NCBI GenBank assembly: GCA_947625135.1
Contig: CANQNE010000018.1
Span: forward strand, 1-48,845
Origin: an uncultured Lachnospiraceae bacterium
Lineage (GTDB): Bacteria; Bacillota; Clostridia; Lachnospirales; Lachnospiraceae
Direction of reading: 5' to 3'
DNA length: 48,845 nt
Each line of letters starts with the position of its first letter. Positions within the stretch are counted from its first letter, which is position 1. Below the pieces are notes generated by a model, which did no database searches, was not told where the DNA came from, and saw nothing but the letters and a program-made list of their open reading frames with translations. The position numbers were made by a program, and so were the translations under genes. Shown piece by piece: positions 15,867 through 24,058 of the stretch.

Positions 15867-17738
15867 CTATCCTTTGTCCGTATAAAACAGAGAAATATCA
15901 TTTTCCAGCGTGATGGTCACATCCTTTTGATCTGCCGTGATCAGATAAGCATGCTTCTCGATCTCCCGGAAAGAGCCCCCCTTCACGCCCGAGACGCTCT
16001 TATTGTGTGTGCGCAGGATAAAAAATGCCTGTCCGTCAAAGGAATCTATCTTCAAGGTAATCCTGTTGTCTTTTTTCTCATACTGGGATCCCGTCCCGGA
16101 GATGGCAAAAAACCGGCGAATCCGCTGATCACCCTCTGAGAGGGTGGTCTTATCAAACGCCTGAAAAGGCTTCCAATAAGTAACGGTATAGCTTGCCAGC
16201 CGTTCCGAGCATTTTTCCCAAACATCCTCCTGTATATCCTCCGGCATGACAAGGCGGTTCATATCCACCATGATACTGGAATATCCCAGCGCTGTCTCCA
16301 GACTGCGCAGCCGCAGATTATCAGAAAAGGTATGCACAAATCCATCCTGTGTGGCGCGCTGCTTTGTCACTTCTTTTTCCCGGTAGTACGCCGGCGCATC
16401 CGTTCCGTCGTAACCCATATATACTGTACGGACCGATTCAAGGGCTCTTGCCTGCTTGATCCTGCCATACTCCTTCTCATTGTCCCGGTCCACATACAGG
16501 GCACGGATCGTATAATCCGGCACATTTTCTTTGTAAAAGGCCTCGTCCGCCTCCAGCTTTTTTGTCAGCGGCGTCTGGGAAGTACAATACAAAGACAGGC
16601 CGTTTTCGATCTTTCCTTCCCGAAACATCTTCAGATAAAACACCAGCTGTTTCCCATCCGGCGCCTCCTGTGTGTCATAATCCAGCTTCGGCGCCAGAAA
16701 AACGGTGGGGCGATCCTGGGAGCGTGAAGAAATGGAGGTGAGCGACGGCCAGAAAATATCCTGAAAGGCCGCCTTCTGAGAGCGGCTGTACAACTGCTGC
16801 ATAGTATCGTCGGACTCAGAGCTGAGTCCCGCATAGTTGGCCACTACAAAGCTCTGGGCGTTGATCACCGGATAAACGGTGTATTCCTCCAGCTCGTACA
16901 CCATCCCGCTGAGAATTCCAAGGGCTGTCACATCCTCCATATAGTTTCCGTTTACGGCAAATACATGTCCGTCACCCACGGAATTACGCCATATAATGCT
17001 GGGAAAATTCTCATTTTCCAGTTTCATTTTCTCGTTTTTCGCCTCATACGCCTCTTTGTCGATCAGCCCCAGCATATAAGTCTTCGTGCCGGAGCGCACT
17101 TCGTACCACGGCACCGTAAGATCCAGATCCTGCTGTTTTTTTTCTTCCTCACCGGCATCCTCCTCTACCTGATAGATCGCGCGGCCGCCAAGCAGAAAGC
17201 CTTCAAACAGGTCGATGCCGAGCAGCTGTACCTCCGCCTTCCGCACGCTGAATATGCCGAGCAATTCTCTCAGGGCTTTGTTTTCCGCAATCGTATTTAC
17301 ATCCGGCAGATTGCAGAAGATCAGATCCGTCCCCTTTTCCGCCAGTTTGGCAAGCTGTTCTGTTTCACCGGCAAAATCCAGATAGTTGGAATCCAGCAGG
17401 ATCAGCTTCGGCGTGGGAATCTCCTCCCATGGAACCTCCTCCAGCGACTGGCAGCAGAGCAGATCCCGCTTCGCATACTCGCACCACAGCTTTACCATCT
17501 TTCCAAGGGCGTCCTCCTGGGCATCTCCGATCAGCAGCACATACGACTCTGAAATGGTTTTCGCGCTCCGGTTGATCCGGTACAGATCCCCTGCGGAAAG
17601 TTTGGTGTAGGCCGTCTGCGCATATTCATTTTTATCGTATTGATTCCATTGCTCCTTCAAAACGCTGGTAACCTGAAACAGGAAAAACAAAACCAGCATG
17701 ATGAGGCTGATGGTGAAAAATTGCCTGCGAGACAGCAT
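15867..17738 (-). CDS. DUF2194-like membrane-anchored protein
   Basis: The 623-residue protein has a signal anchor at residues 8-24 and a large extracytoplasmic part. It begins with alpha/beta segments (V-L-L-I-G-D, L-I-L-L-D-S), then a middle region (V-F-L-A-P-K-L-D near residue 340) that looks like a degenerate polysaccharide-deacetylase or amidotransferase-like fold, and a C-terminal beta-rich tail. I do not see a complete deacetylase metal triad. I assign it to the DUF2194 group from memory. ATG 17738 follows AGGAG; the longer open frame to 18026 only mirrors the upstream gene. The position between the 827-residue protein and PelF suggests it replaces part of the missing PelA. Function unknown. 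Confidence 0.72.
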   Translation of the reverse strand: MLSRRQFFTISLIMLVLFFLFQVTSVLKEQWNQYDKNEYAQTAYTKLSAGDLYRINRSAKTISESYVLLIGDAQEDALGKMVKLWCEYAKRDLLCCQSLEEVPWEEIPTPKLILLDSNYLDFAGETEQLAKLAEKGTDLIFCNLPDVNTIAENKALRELLGIFSVRKAEVQLLGIDLFEGFLLGGRAIYQVEEDAGEEEKKQQDLDLTVPWYEVRSGTKTYMLGLIDKEAYEAKNEKMKLENENFPSIIWRNSVGDGHVFAVNGNYMEDVTALGILSGMVYELEEYTVYPVINAQSFVVANYAGLSSESDDTMQQLYSRSQKAAFQDIFWPSLTSISSRSQDRPTVFLAPKLDYDTQEAPDGKQLVFYLKMFREGKIENGLSLYCTSQTPLTKKLEADEAFYKENVPDYTIRALYVDRDNEKEYGRIKQARALESVRTVYMGYDGTDAPAYYREKEVTKQRATQDGFVHTFSDNLRLRSLETALGYSSIMVDMNRLVMPEDIQEDVWEKCSERLASYTVTYWKPFQAFDKTTLSEGDQRIRRFFAISGTGSQYEKKDNRITLKIDSFDGQAFFILRTHNKSVSGVKGGSFREIEKHAYLITADQKDVTITLENDISLFYTDKG

Positions 17739-17751
17739 CTCTCCTGCTCCT

Positions 17752-20235
17752 TTACTGAGATGTACCTGCTCCATTGTTATAGCCGTAATCAATGGCAAGG
17801 TCAAACAATTTATTGACATTCTGCTCCAGACGGTAGCAGATAAAATTCTCGGATTCGTAATAAACCTGCATCTCGTTGGGGTGTATTTTTTGAAATTCCT
17901 CCGCCCAATAATACATGCGGGACATGATGATCCAGCGGTTCTCCGTATAATAGAGAGGAAGTCCCGAGCCCATGGGAAGCGCCCTCTCTGCGCCCTCCTT
18001 TGAGACAGGCTGTCCGCTGTTTTCATAAGTGCCGTAATAATCCAGCGGAATCTTTTCTATGTAAAAATAAATATATTTGGTAGGGATCGTCAGATCCGCA
18101 TACCTGCCTATCCCTTCCATTTTTCTCAATAAATCAATGGGTTCATAATGGTAGCCGTAATCTTCCAGCATACGCAGCTCATCGTTGGCCGAACAGATGG
18201 TCCATGTCCAGTTGTCATTTTCCCGAATGATATTCGTCAGACAGGTAATGGCTCCGTTGGTCTCCAGCGCAGTGATCACACGGGGTTCTCTGACTAGTCC
18301 CTCCCGGACGGTAACGCCAGCGATCATGCCAACTGCCGCAAAAGAAGCAAGATTCAAAATCCACCTGCGCCTGGTCCAGCTGAGCAGGATCACCAGAATG
18401 GCATCCCCGGTAAAGCCCCAAAGCACCGGCAGGGCATAGGCATAATAAATACTTGTTCTGGTAGGATCCATCAGCTGCGGGATCCCAAGGCGGGACGATA
18501 TGATGAGCAAACTCAGCAGCCCCACATACAGACTGACGGAAACCATCTGCGCCCCATAGTCCGGTTTCTTCCACAGGAAGAATACCAAAGACAGCACTAC
18601 CAGCAGCACACAGCAGCCGTAGATAGAATAGCGGATCAACGGGAACCCTCTGGAAAATACATAGCTTCGCACTACATAATCCACGGTTCCCACCAAATTT
18701 TTAACTTTATCCACCAGCGAGGGGGGCGTTACCTCCTCCGTTTCGCCGGTTTCTTTCCCTGCTTTGTCTCCTGCCGCCCCATCCTGTCCTGCTGTTTCGC
18801 CGGCCTCCGGACTGCTCTCCTGGCTTTGCCCTTCATCCGCGGACTCCACATTCTCCTCCTGTTCACTGTCAGCATCATCGGAGAGATCCGTGGCAGCGCC
18901 GCTTCCATCCTCCGTTGGCTCGGACATCACGCCCATGGCCCAGTTCAGGGAACCTTCCAGCGGCGTGCCTGTGACAAAGGCGATGCCCATAGGCAGCACG
19001 GCGATCATCACACTGGCGAACACCGTGAGAACGACCCAGCCAAAATATTTTTTGGTAAAAAAGCGGAAGAAATATGCGATCGCCATTGCCAGACAAAACA
19101 GTCCCGCAATGATGGTATCATAAAAATGCCCTACCAGCGTCAGCGCGAAGCTCATGGCAAATCCAAAGAGGCACCATGTGGAACGGGTGATCTGCAGCGG
19201 CTTCTTTTCTCTTTTTTCTCTTTTTTCTTTTTTCCTTTTTTTCTGCTTTTTCTTTTCCGGCAGGGGCTGTGGCTCCACAGCCGTCTCTGTCTCTGGGGCT
19301 GTATCCGCCGCTGCCGCCGCAAGCACAAGCTCCTCTTTCCTGTATTTAAAATAGGCAAAGCCGAAAAAGACTGCGGGGAGAATGAAGATCATTCCGAATT
19401 CCTGAGGCAGAGAGTTGAAAAAACGAAGGTATGTATTACCGCTGAAGATCAGGGAGCCTGCGTAAAAGCCCGCCGCCCCATAAGCAATATAGCGGCTTTT
19501 CAGACACGCTTTCAGCACAAAGAGCAGCGCCCAGTGGATAAACATTGTCTGCACAAAGCAGAATACACGCATCAGCACGTAAGTGGGCACACCGGATACC
19601 GCGTGAATATAATACATCATACAGTGAAATCCAAAGGGATACACGCCCGCCACAAAGAGCTTCCCCCTGCTCAGATAATTGATCCAGTAATTGTGAACGG
19701 GAAGATCCGAGGTACAGTAACCAAAGGTATTGATAAGATTTTTTCCGTACATCACAGCAACAAGGGCCGTATAAGCGAGAAACAGCACCGTGTCCACCGG
19801 ATTCCTCCTGATGACCCGAAAGCACTTTTTCAGAAAACCGGCAACCTGCGCCCCTATCCATGAAAACACCCGGAACAGCAGGGATTTCAGGCCAAGTTCT
19901 CTGCGAAGCACCTTACCCAGCTCCGTCCTCATCATCCGTAAAAATTCCAGCACATGCCAGTTTTCAAATTTTGCTTTGACCCAGAAAAACGGGATAAGAA
20001 CGCCCAATATCAGCGTCACCGGATTGGATATATGCAGCAGCTGCAGCGCAAACACCAGATTGATAATATAGAAATTGCCGAACAGATAGGACAGCATCAG
20101 CTTGACGCAGAGCCGGAAGCCCCGCAGTTTCCTGTTCAGCAGCCAGAAGGGCAGACAGCATGTCAAACCAATGTATATCATAAATACAATGGTCACCTGC
20201 AAAATTGTCAGTGTGGACATAGACATGACTGCCAT
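17752..20235 (-). CDS. Large polytopic membrane protein of the Pel-like operon
   Basis: The 827-residue protein has about 13-14 membrane helices and a C-terminal soluble domain of about 190 residues. I do not recognise a named family. A first-loop T-S-D-L-P-V-H near residue 178, followed by a Y-P-F-G-F-H segment, recalls the acidic loop of GT-C glycosyltransferases, but this is weak. Two inserts stand out: a Lys/Arg-rich stretch at about residues 325-347 and an acidic Ser/Glu/Gly-rich stretch at about residues 435-505. ATG 20235 lies 3 nt after AGGAGG; ATG 20226 is an alternative. Predicted role: membrane component for synthesis, modification or export of the polymer. Confidence 0.72.
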   Translation of the reverse strand: MAVMSMSTLTILQVTIVFMIYIGLTCCLPFWLLNRKLRGFRLCVKLMLSYLFGNFYIINLVFALQLLHISNPVTLILGVLIPFFWVKAKFENWHVLEFLRMMRTELGKVLRRELGLKSLLFRVFSWIGAQVAGFLKKCFRVIRRNPVDTVLFLAYTALVAVMYGKNLINTFGYCTSDLPVHNYWINYLSRGKLFVAGVYPFGFHCMMYYIHAVSGVPTYVLMRVFCFVQTMFIHWALLFVLKACLKSRYIAYGAAGFYAGSLIFSGNTYLRFFNSLPQEFGMIFILPAVFFGFAYFKYRKEELVLAAAAADTAPETETAVEPQPLPEKKKQKKRKKEKREKREKKPLQITRSTWCLFGFAMSFALTLVGHFYDTIIAGLFCLAMAIAYFFRFFTKKYFGWVVLTVFASVMIAVLPMGIAFVTGTPLEGSLNWAMGVMSEPTEDGSGAATDLSDDADSEQEENVESADEGQSQESSPEAGETAGQDGAAGDKAGKETGETEEVTPPSLVDKVKNLVGTVDYVVRSYVFSRGFPLIRYSIYGCCVLLVVLSLVFFLWKKPDYGAQMVSVSLYVGLLSLLIISSRLGIPQLMDPTRTSIYYAYALPVLWGFTGDAILVILLSWTRRRWILNLASFAAVGMIAGVTVREGLVREPRVITALETNGAITCLTNIIRENDNWTWTICSANDELRMLEDYGYHYEPIDLLRKMEGIGRYADLTIPTKYIYFYIEKIPLDYYGTYENSGQPVSKEGAERALPMGSGLPLYYTENRWIIMSRMYYWAEEFQKIHPNEMQVYYESENFICYRLEQNVNKLFDLAIDYGYNNGAGTSQ
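19200..19260 (-). repeat. Homopurine low-complexity tract inside the 827-residue protein gene
   Basis: On the minus strand the bases are almost only A and G, with runs of up to seven A. They encode the Lys/Arg-rich cytoplasmic loop. On the plus strand the same tract is a T-rich run broken only by single C residues and one CTGC. It is an obvious slippage site in the middle of a long reading frame. Confidence 0.6.
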
Positions 20236-20242
20236 TCACCTC

Positions 20243-21334
20243 CTACTGAAAAACACGGATCATCTCCAACGTATCGCTGTCTATGGCAATGCCCGATTTC
20301 TTCAAATCGGCAAGTACTTCCATGAACTCCTCTTTCTTTTCCTGTGAAAACAAAAACTCCATTCTGCACCGATAGGATTCCAGCTCTTTCGGGTATTCCT
20401 CCATGGCTCTGGTACACCAGCCATCGGCGCTCTCATAATCTCCGATCTCCGTCAGGCGGATGGCGATAAGGGAATAATGCTTTGGAAGCATCCAGGTCTT
20501 GGGAACAACAGATTCCCCTGTCTGCAGCGTTTCCTTCTGCTCTCTTTTCACCTTAATAAGGCCCTGATTTTTTATTTTGCTTTCCTGCGCCTCCATTCTG
20601 AGGCGCTCTTCCCTGATGCGGGCTGCAGCTTCCTCCGCCGCCTTCCGATCCTCAAGCTGATCCTGATACACGATCTCCCCTGTGTCGGCCAGCATTTCTA
20701 CAAAGTATTTCTGTTCTACATCCGTAAATACCTTCTGCTTCAGAACCTCGTTCATATAATCGATCAAAAGCACACAGTAATCATCCCGCTGCTGCCTTTC
20801 GTTTTCCTCGTTGTGAATTTCCTGATCTATCTTTCGCACCGTCACGCGAAATTCATTCAAAGCCTTGCTCAGCACAGACGCAGCATAATGGGAGGTTTCC
20901 GAATCTTCGCTGTCCAGCGCCAGCGCAATAGAGGACAGCGAACGGGCAATATCCCCCTTGATCACATTCAGCATCAGCCTCCGCATCTGGGTATAGTCCG
21001 TTACTGCCAGCGCTTCCTGAATGGGAACGATATTTTTCTCCCGCTCCTCGTCCGCCTTTGTGTGGGAACGTACCCGCTCCTTGCTGAATACTACGTCCTC
21101 CAGATCCACCGGGGAACGAAAAAACACCGTCCGAAGCAACATGCCCGTCAAAAAGAAGAGCAGTCCCACAACAGGACAGAGAAAAATGCAGACTGCCCGG
21201 ATTATATGAGAATACCGCCGGTTTTCTCCTTCCTCATTTTTGTTGCGGAACAGGATCGCCCAGAGCATATATATAATTGCAATGATGGTGTTGATGATCA
21301 GAATCACCAGAAATATCCACTCGCTCCTGTTCAT
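20243..21334 (-). CDS. PelE-like membrane protein
   Basis: The 363-residue protein has two N-terminal membrane helices (about residues 5-27 and 44-68), a Lys/Arg/Glu-rich coiled-coil region (about 170-245) and helical repeat-like segments. The C-terminus has a TPR-like helix pair. This is the layout of PelE: two membrane helices plus cytosolic TPR repeats that bind PelD in the inner-membrane synthase complex. Its start overlaps the stop of the PelD-like gene (ATGA at 21,331-21,334), as expected of a PelD-PelE pair. The sequence itself is not conserved enough for me to be sure from motifs alone, so the call rests on architecture and order. Confidence 0.68.
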   Translation of the reverse strand: MNRSEWIFLVILIINTIIAIIYMLWAILFRNKNEEGENRRYSHIIRAVCIFLCPVVGLLFFLTGMLLRTVFFRSPVDLEDVVFSKERVRSHTKADEEREKNIVPIQEALAVTDYTQMRRLMLNVIKGDIARSLSSIALALDSEDSETSHYAASVLSKALNEFRVTVRKIDQEIHNEENERQQRDDYCVLLIDYMNEVLKQKVFTDVEQKYFVEMLADTGEIVYQDQLEDRKAAEEAAARIREERLRMEAQESKIKNQGLIKVKREQKETLQTGESVVPKTWMLPKHYSLIAIRLTEIGDYESADGWCTRAMEEYPKELESYRCRMEFLFSQEKKEEFMEVLADLKKSGIAIDSDTLEMIRVFQ

Positions 21335-23514
21335 GAAACCAGCACATCCTCCTGATAGATCGCATCATATCCGATTTCCCGGAAACGTTCCGACACTACG
21401 TCGGCGCCCTTCTTGTTTGTATTGGACAACAGGATATAAAGCCTGTCATCTTCCAGCACGCCCAGATAATCGGTGCTTCTCAAAAGCTTTGCCACTTTTT
21501 CGCCTTCTTTTTTCAGTTCCTCTTTCGTCGTCTCTATAGACAGGATGGAGCAGACGGTAAGCCCTTTATCCTGCGCTTTCAGATACGCGCGCACCAGCGC
21601 GGTAAACGCATCCTTTTCCAGTATTCTGGTCCCATCCAGCAGCCGTTCATTTTCCAGCGCCTTCTGGTATCTGTTGGCGCGCAGCACCGCGTTCTGGATC
21701 AGATAACCGATGATCGTCAGCAGATTGGCAAGTCCCAGATTCATCCGCTCCCAGGGGATGCCCCATACCATCACGATCAGCTGCATCTCGTCCCCCTCGA
21801 AAATACCGTTCGCAAGCAGCGGATATTCCGCCGTGTGGGATCTGTTGATGTAGACCTTCCGGCTCTTGAGCATATCGTTCAGCTCTTCCATCTCATCATA
21901 GCGTATGGAATAGCCAAGCCGTCTGGCCCGCTCTGAGGTAGAGGAGAAAAGCCGGGCAAAGCTATGATTTGCCACAGTATAAATAGCCACATCTTTGCTG
22001 TCCAAAAGCTGGGCGATCACCTCCGCGGCATAGAACATGACCTCCTCCGGCGCATAAAGATCCAATCTGGATGTGATCTCATACACTTTGCCGATACTCT
22101 GGTTATGATTGATGATCTGCTCCTCCAGCACATTTTTGATCCGCACATTGCTGGTGTTGATATCCTGTATATCGTCGATCTGTCCGGACAGGAAACTGAT
22201 CTCCTCCTTTTCCTCCTTCCGGATGATCGTCAGCTGGTCCCTGAGATATCCCACCACCAGACCCAGTATGAACAGCTGCGCCACCCATACATAGGTATTG
22301 TAATCCATCACTACCTCAAAGCCGGATCGGGTGTACATCTGCCGGAAACAATAACCCGCAGTGGCCAGAATGGCGGAAAAGGTCGCCTGCTGCTGACCGT
22401 AAACAATGGCAAACAACAGCACATACAGCAAATAAAAATCCAGCTTGGCAAAAAACCTGCTGTCCACGGCACGGTTGTTCAGCATAAATGCCGGTATAAA
22501 CACGATCAGATTTTCCAAAAAGGGAAACACCGCGCGGAAAACCTGTTTTCCGGTCTGCCACATTCTTCCCCAGAAACCTTTTCCTTTATCTTCATCCTCC
22601 AAAAAACGGCTTTTGTGCTTCTTGATATATTCCGCCGTTCTTTTTACAATGCGTTCCGGATCATGAAATATTTTTCCATTAAATTCGTTCTGGAAGCGAT
22701 CATTGGACAGTACCACCCGATACTGGGTCCCGACGGAATTATCTCGAATGGACACACTCCCGCCCATTTCCTTCTTGACCAGTTCCGCAAGCTCTATCTC
22801 GTTAAGGGGCATACCCGAAGACAAATGATACAGCGAATGGCTGTGCTGAGAGGCCGACATAACCTGATAGATAAATTCCACGGCGTCGGAAATAGAGAGC
22901 AGTGAAACGATATTACGGTCGCTGGCATCGATCACATCCGTGCGCAGCGCCTGCACGCACATTTTGGAGCAAAGATCCACCGCTTCCTCACTGTTGGCAG
23001 GAATCGTACAGAGATGATCCAGCCGCAGGATCGTGATATCCACTCCCTCGAATTGCTGATAATTATTGCAGAGTTCCTCTCCCTGTGCCACTACCATAGA
23101 GCGGAAATCTCTGGCAGATACCTCCTCTTTCTCAGTAATATCGTTGGGATAGGAGGCGTTGTATACTATATCGGAAGACAGATAGATAAATTTGCCGCAT
23201 TTTACCAGAGAATACGCCATCAGCACGTTCAGGAGTCCGGCAGAATAACGGACAGATTCTTCTCTTGCCTTTTTCCAGTTGTAGTTGGTGTCAAAGGCGC
23301 CCAGAAAAATCGTTACATCCGGATCTACGCTCTCAAAGATCTCCTTGATGCTGGTGCTCTCATAAGAAAACGCATACTCCTCAAAGATATGCTTGTAAGC
23401 ATGCTTGCGCAGTGTGGTACCGGTCAGCACGCTGATCCGGTCTCCCTCTTTGTTCAATTTTTCAATCAAAGCGTTTGTAACATTTCCCGGTCCGCCGATC
23501 AATAAAACATCCAT
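21331..23514 (-). CDS. pelD: SDR/epimerase-PelD fusion, c-di-GMP receptor-like
   Basis: The 727-residue protein has four parts. Residues 1-300 form an extended SDR domain with the NAD-site G-G-P-G-N-V-T at 7-13, but the Tyr-x3-Lys catalytic pair is absent: the aligned segment reads R-S-M-V-V just before G-E-E-L. Residues about 335-430 hold four membrane helices. A GAF-like domain follows (about 485-625). The C-terminus is a degenerate GGDEF domain in which G-G-D-E-F is replaced by E-D-D-R-L (688-692), while the inhibitory-site R-S-T-D (679-682) is kept at the right spacing. That combination is the PelD signature: no cyclase activity but a c-di-GMP binding site. It would gate PelF/PelG activity at the membrane. 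Second gene of the operon. Confidence 0.88.
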   Translation of the reverse strand: MDVLLIGGPGNVTNALIEKLNKEGDRISVLTGTTLRKHAYKHIFEEYAFSYESTSIKEIFESVDPDVTIFLGAFDTNYNWKKAREESVRYSAGLLNVLMAYSLVKCGKFIYLSSDIVYNASYPNDITEKEEVSARDFRSMVVAQGEELCNNYQQFEGVDITILRLDHLCTIPANSEEAVDLCSKMCVQALRTDVIDASDRNIVSLLSISDAVEFIYQVMSASQHSHSLYHLSSGMPLNEIELAELVKKEMGGSVSIRDNSVGTQYRVVLSNDRFQNEFNGKIFHDPERIVKRTAEYIKKHKSRFLEDEDKGKGFWGRMWQTGKQVFRAVFPFLENLIVFIPAFMLNNRAVDSRFFAKLDFYLLYVLLFAIVYGQQQATFSAILATAGYCFRQMYTRSGFEVVMDYNTYVWVAQLFILGLVVGYLRDQLTIIRKEEKEEISFLSGQIDDIQDINTSNVRIKNVLEEQIINHNQSIGKVYEITSRLDLYAPEEVMFYAAEVIAQLLDSKDVAIYTVANHSFARLFSSTSERARRLGYSIRYDEMEELNDMLKSRKVYINRSHTAEYPLLANGIFEGDEMQLIVMVWGIPWERMNLGLANLLTIIGYLIQNAVLRANRYQKALENERLLDGTRILEKDAFTALVRAYLKAQDKGLTVCSILSIETTKEELKKEGEKVAKLLRSTDYLGVLEDDRLYILLSNTNKKGADVVSERFREIGYDAIYQEDVLVS

Positions 23515-23530
23515 AGCTTTCTATTCCCAT

Positions 23531-23791
23531 TTAATCCAGAATAATATGATTTTCCTCCAGCTGCCGAAAAAAGGCGTCCACATCTTCCTGCGCCTGTTTT
23601 TCTTCCAGACCAAATTCCCGGCAGATCGTTTCAACGATCTGCTCTTTTTTACAGCCTTCCTCTATCAGAGACCAGAAATACCCGCCCGTCTCGTTCAGGC
23701 AGAGAGGCCTTTTGTAGACCAGCTGGTCCTGATCCATATCCAGCAGCCAGCATACGCCTGCCGCACGCCGAAGCTGATATCTCTTTTTCAT
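23531..23791 (-). CDS. PqqD-like (RRE-fold) small protein
   Basis: The 86-residue protein starts M-K-K-R-Y-Q-L-R-R and shows the PqqD family pattern: an N-terminal beta hairpin (W-L-L-D-M-D), the L-N-E-T-G-G-Y-F-W-S-L-I helix start near residue 38, and a C-terminal winged-helix-like part with a Glu-rich helix and V-D-A-F-F-R-Q-L. PqqD domains bind leader peptides of ribosomal peptides (RRE), but stand-alone copies also occur in polysaccharide loci with no peptide. ATG 23791 has GGAG 6 nt upstream, and upstream start options at 23803 and 23821 lack a good site. It opens the Pel-like operon. No radical SAM gene or precursor peptide was seen, so the partner is unknown. Confidence 0.82.
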   Translation of the reverse strand: MKKRYQLRRAAGVCWLLDMDQDQLVYKRPLCLNETGGYFWSLIEEGCKKEQIVETICREFGLEEKQAQEDVDAFFRQLEENHIILD

Positions 23792-23797
23792 CTTTGT

Positions 23798-23873
23798 CTC
23801 CATTCCGAAGCGTTTACCCAAGGCGCACGGATCCGACGCCCGCGCCTGCCATCAGGGATATTTGAAACGCTCC
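23798..23873 (-). other. Repeated leader element, copy A (upstream of the pqqD-like gene)
   Basis: In the minus-strand RNA this 76-nt segment starts GGAGCGTTT and ends AAACGCTTCGGAATGGAG. AGCGTTT (23809-23815) and AAACGCT (23865-23871) form a 7-bp closing stem around a GC-rich central hairpin (about 23,822-23,846). Its last four bases are the ribosome-binding GGAG, 6 nt before ATG 23791. Copy B (34,216-34,303) has the same ends: 17 of 19 bases at the CTCCATTCC end and 21 of 28 at the CTGCCAT end. I could not match it to a known riboswitch class. It could be a structured RNA control element or a short mobile repeat. Confidence 0.55.
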
Positions 23874-23900
23874 AACACAAATATCCGATTGAACAATCGG
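23856..23900 (-). promoter_or_regulatory. Two adjoining palindromes in the Pel operon leader
   Basis: GGATATTTG (23856-23864) pairs perfectly with CAAATATCC (23878-23886) across 13 nt. CCGATTG (23885-23891) pairs with CAATCGG (23894-23900) across 2 nt, and the two share a CC. Both lie between the promoter and the first gene. The 13-nt loop of the first contains the AAACGCT strand of the copy A closing stem, so the folds compete or make a pseudoknot. Operator or RNA switch are both possible. Confidence 0.5.
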
Positions 23901-23921
23901 CACAAGACGATTTTCAATCTT

Positions 23922-23950
23922 ACGATACCACATTTTCATATATTTTGCAA
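23922..23950 (-). promoter_or_regulatory. Promoter of the Pel-like operon
   Basis: Read on the minus strand: TTGCAA (23950-23945), 17-nt spacer, TATCGT (23927-23922). It would give a leader of about 120 nt before ATG 23791, containing the palindromes and the repeated element. No other good promoter is seen in the 267-bp gap (23,792-24,058), which also serves the divergent solute-binding protein gene. Confidence 0.7.
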
Positions 23951-24058
23951 ACTTTTGTAATATGTTTGTTACCTATTTCCGCATTCCTTTCTTTTCCTTT
24001 GCACCAATTTCCATGTTCTGCAATATGATAACAGTGAATTATTTTCCTGGAGAGAATT

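Noticed and set aside
17739-18026. N-terminal extension of the DUF2194-like gene
   Set aside because: This part overlaps the 827-residue gene in another frame and has no membrane anchor or ribosome-binding site; the anchor starts at ATG 17738.
23791-23914. c-di-GMP riboswitch (GEMM class) in the Pel operon leader
   Set aside because: The conserved GEMM core sequences and tetraloop-receptor pattern are not present; only generic stems are seen.
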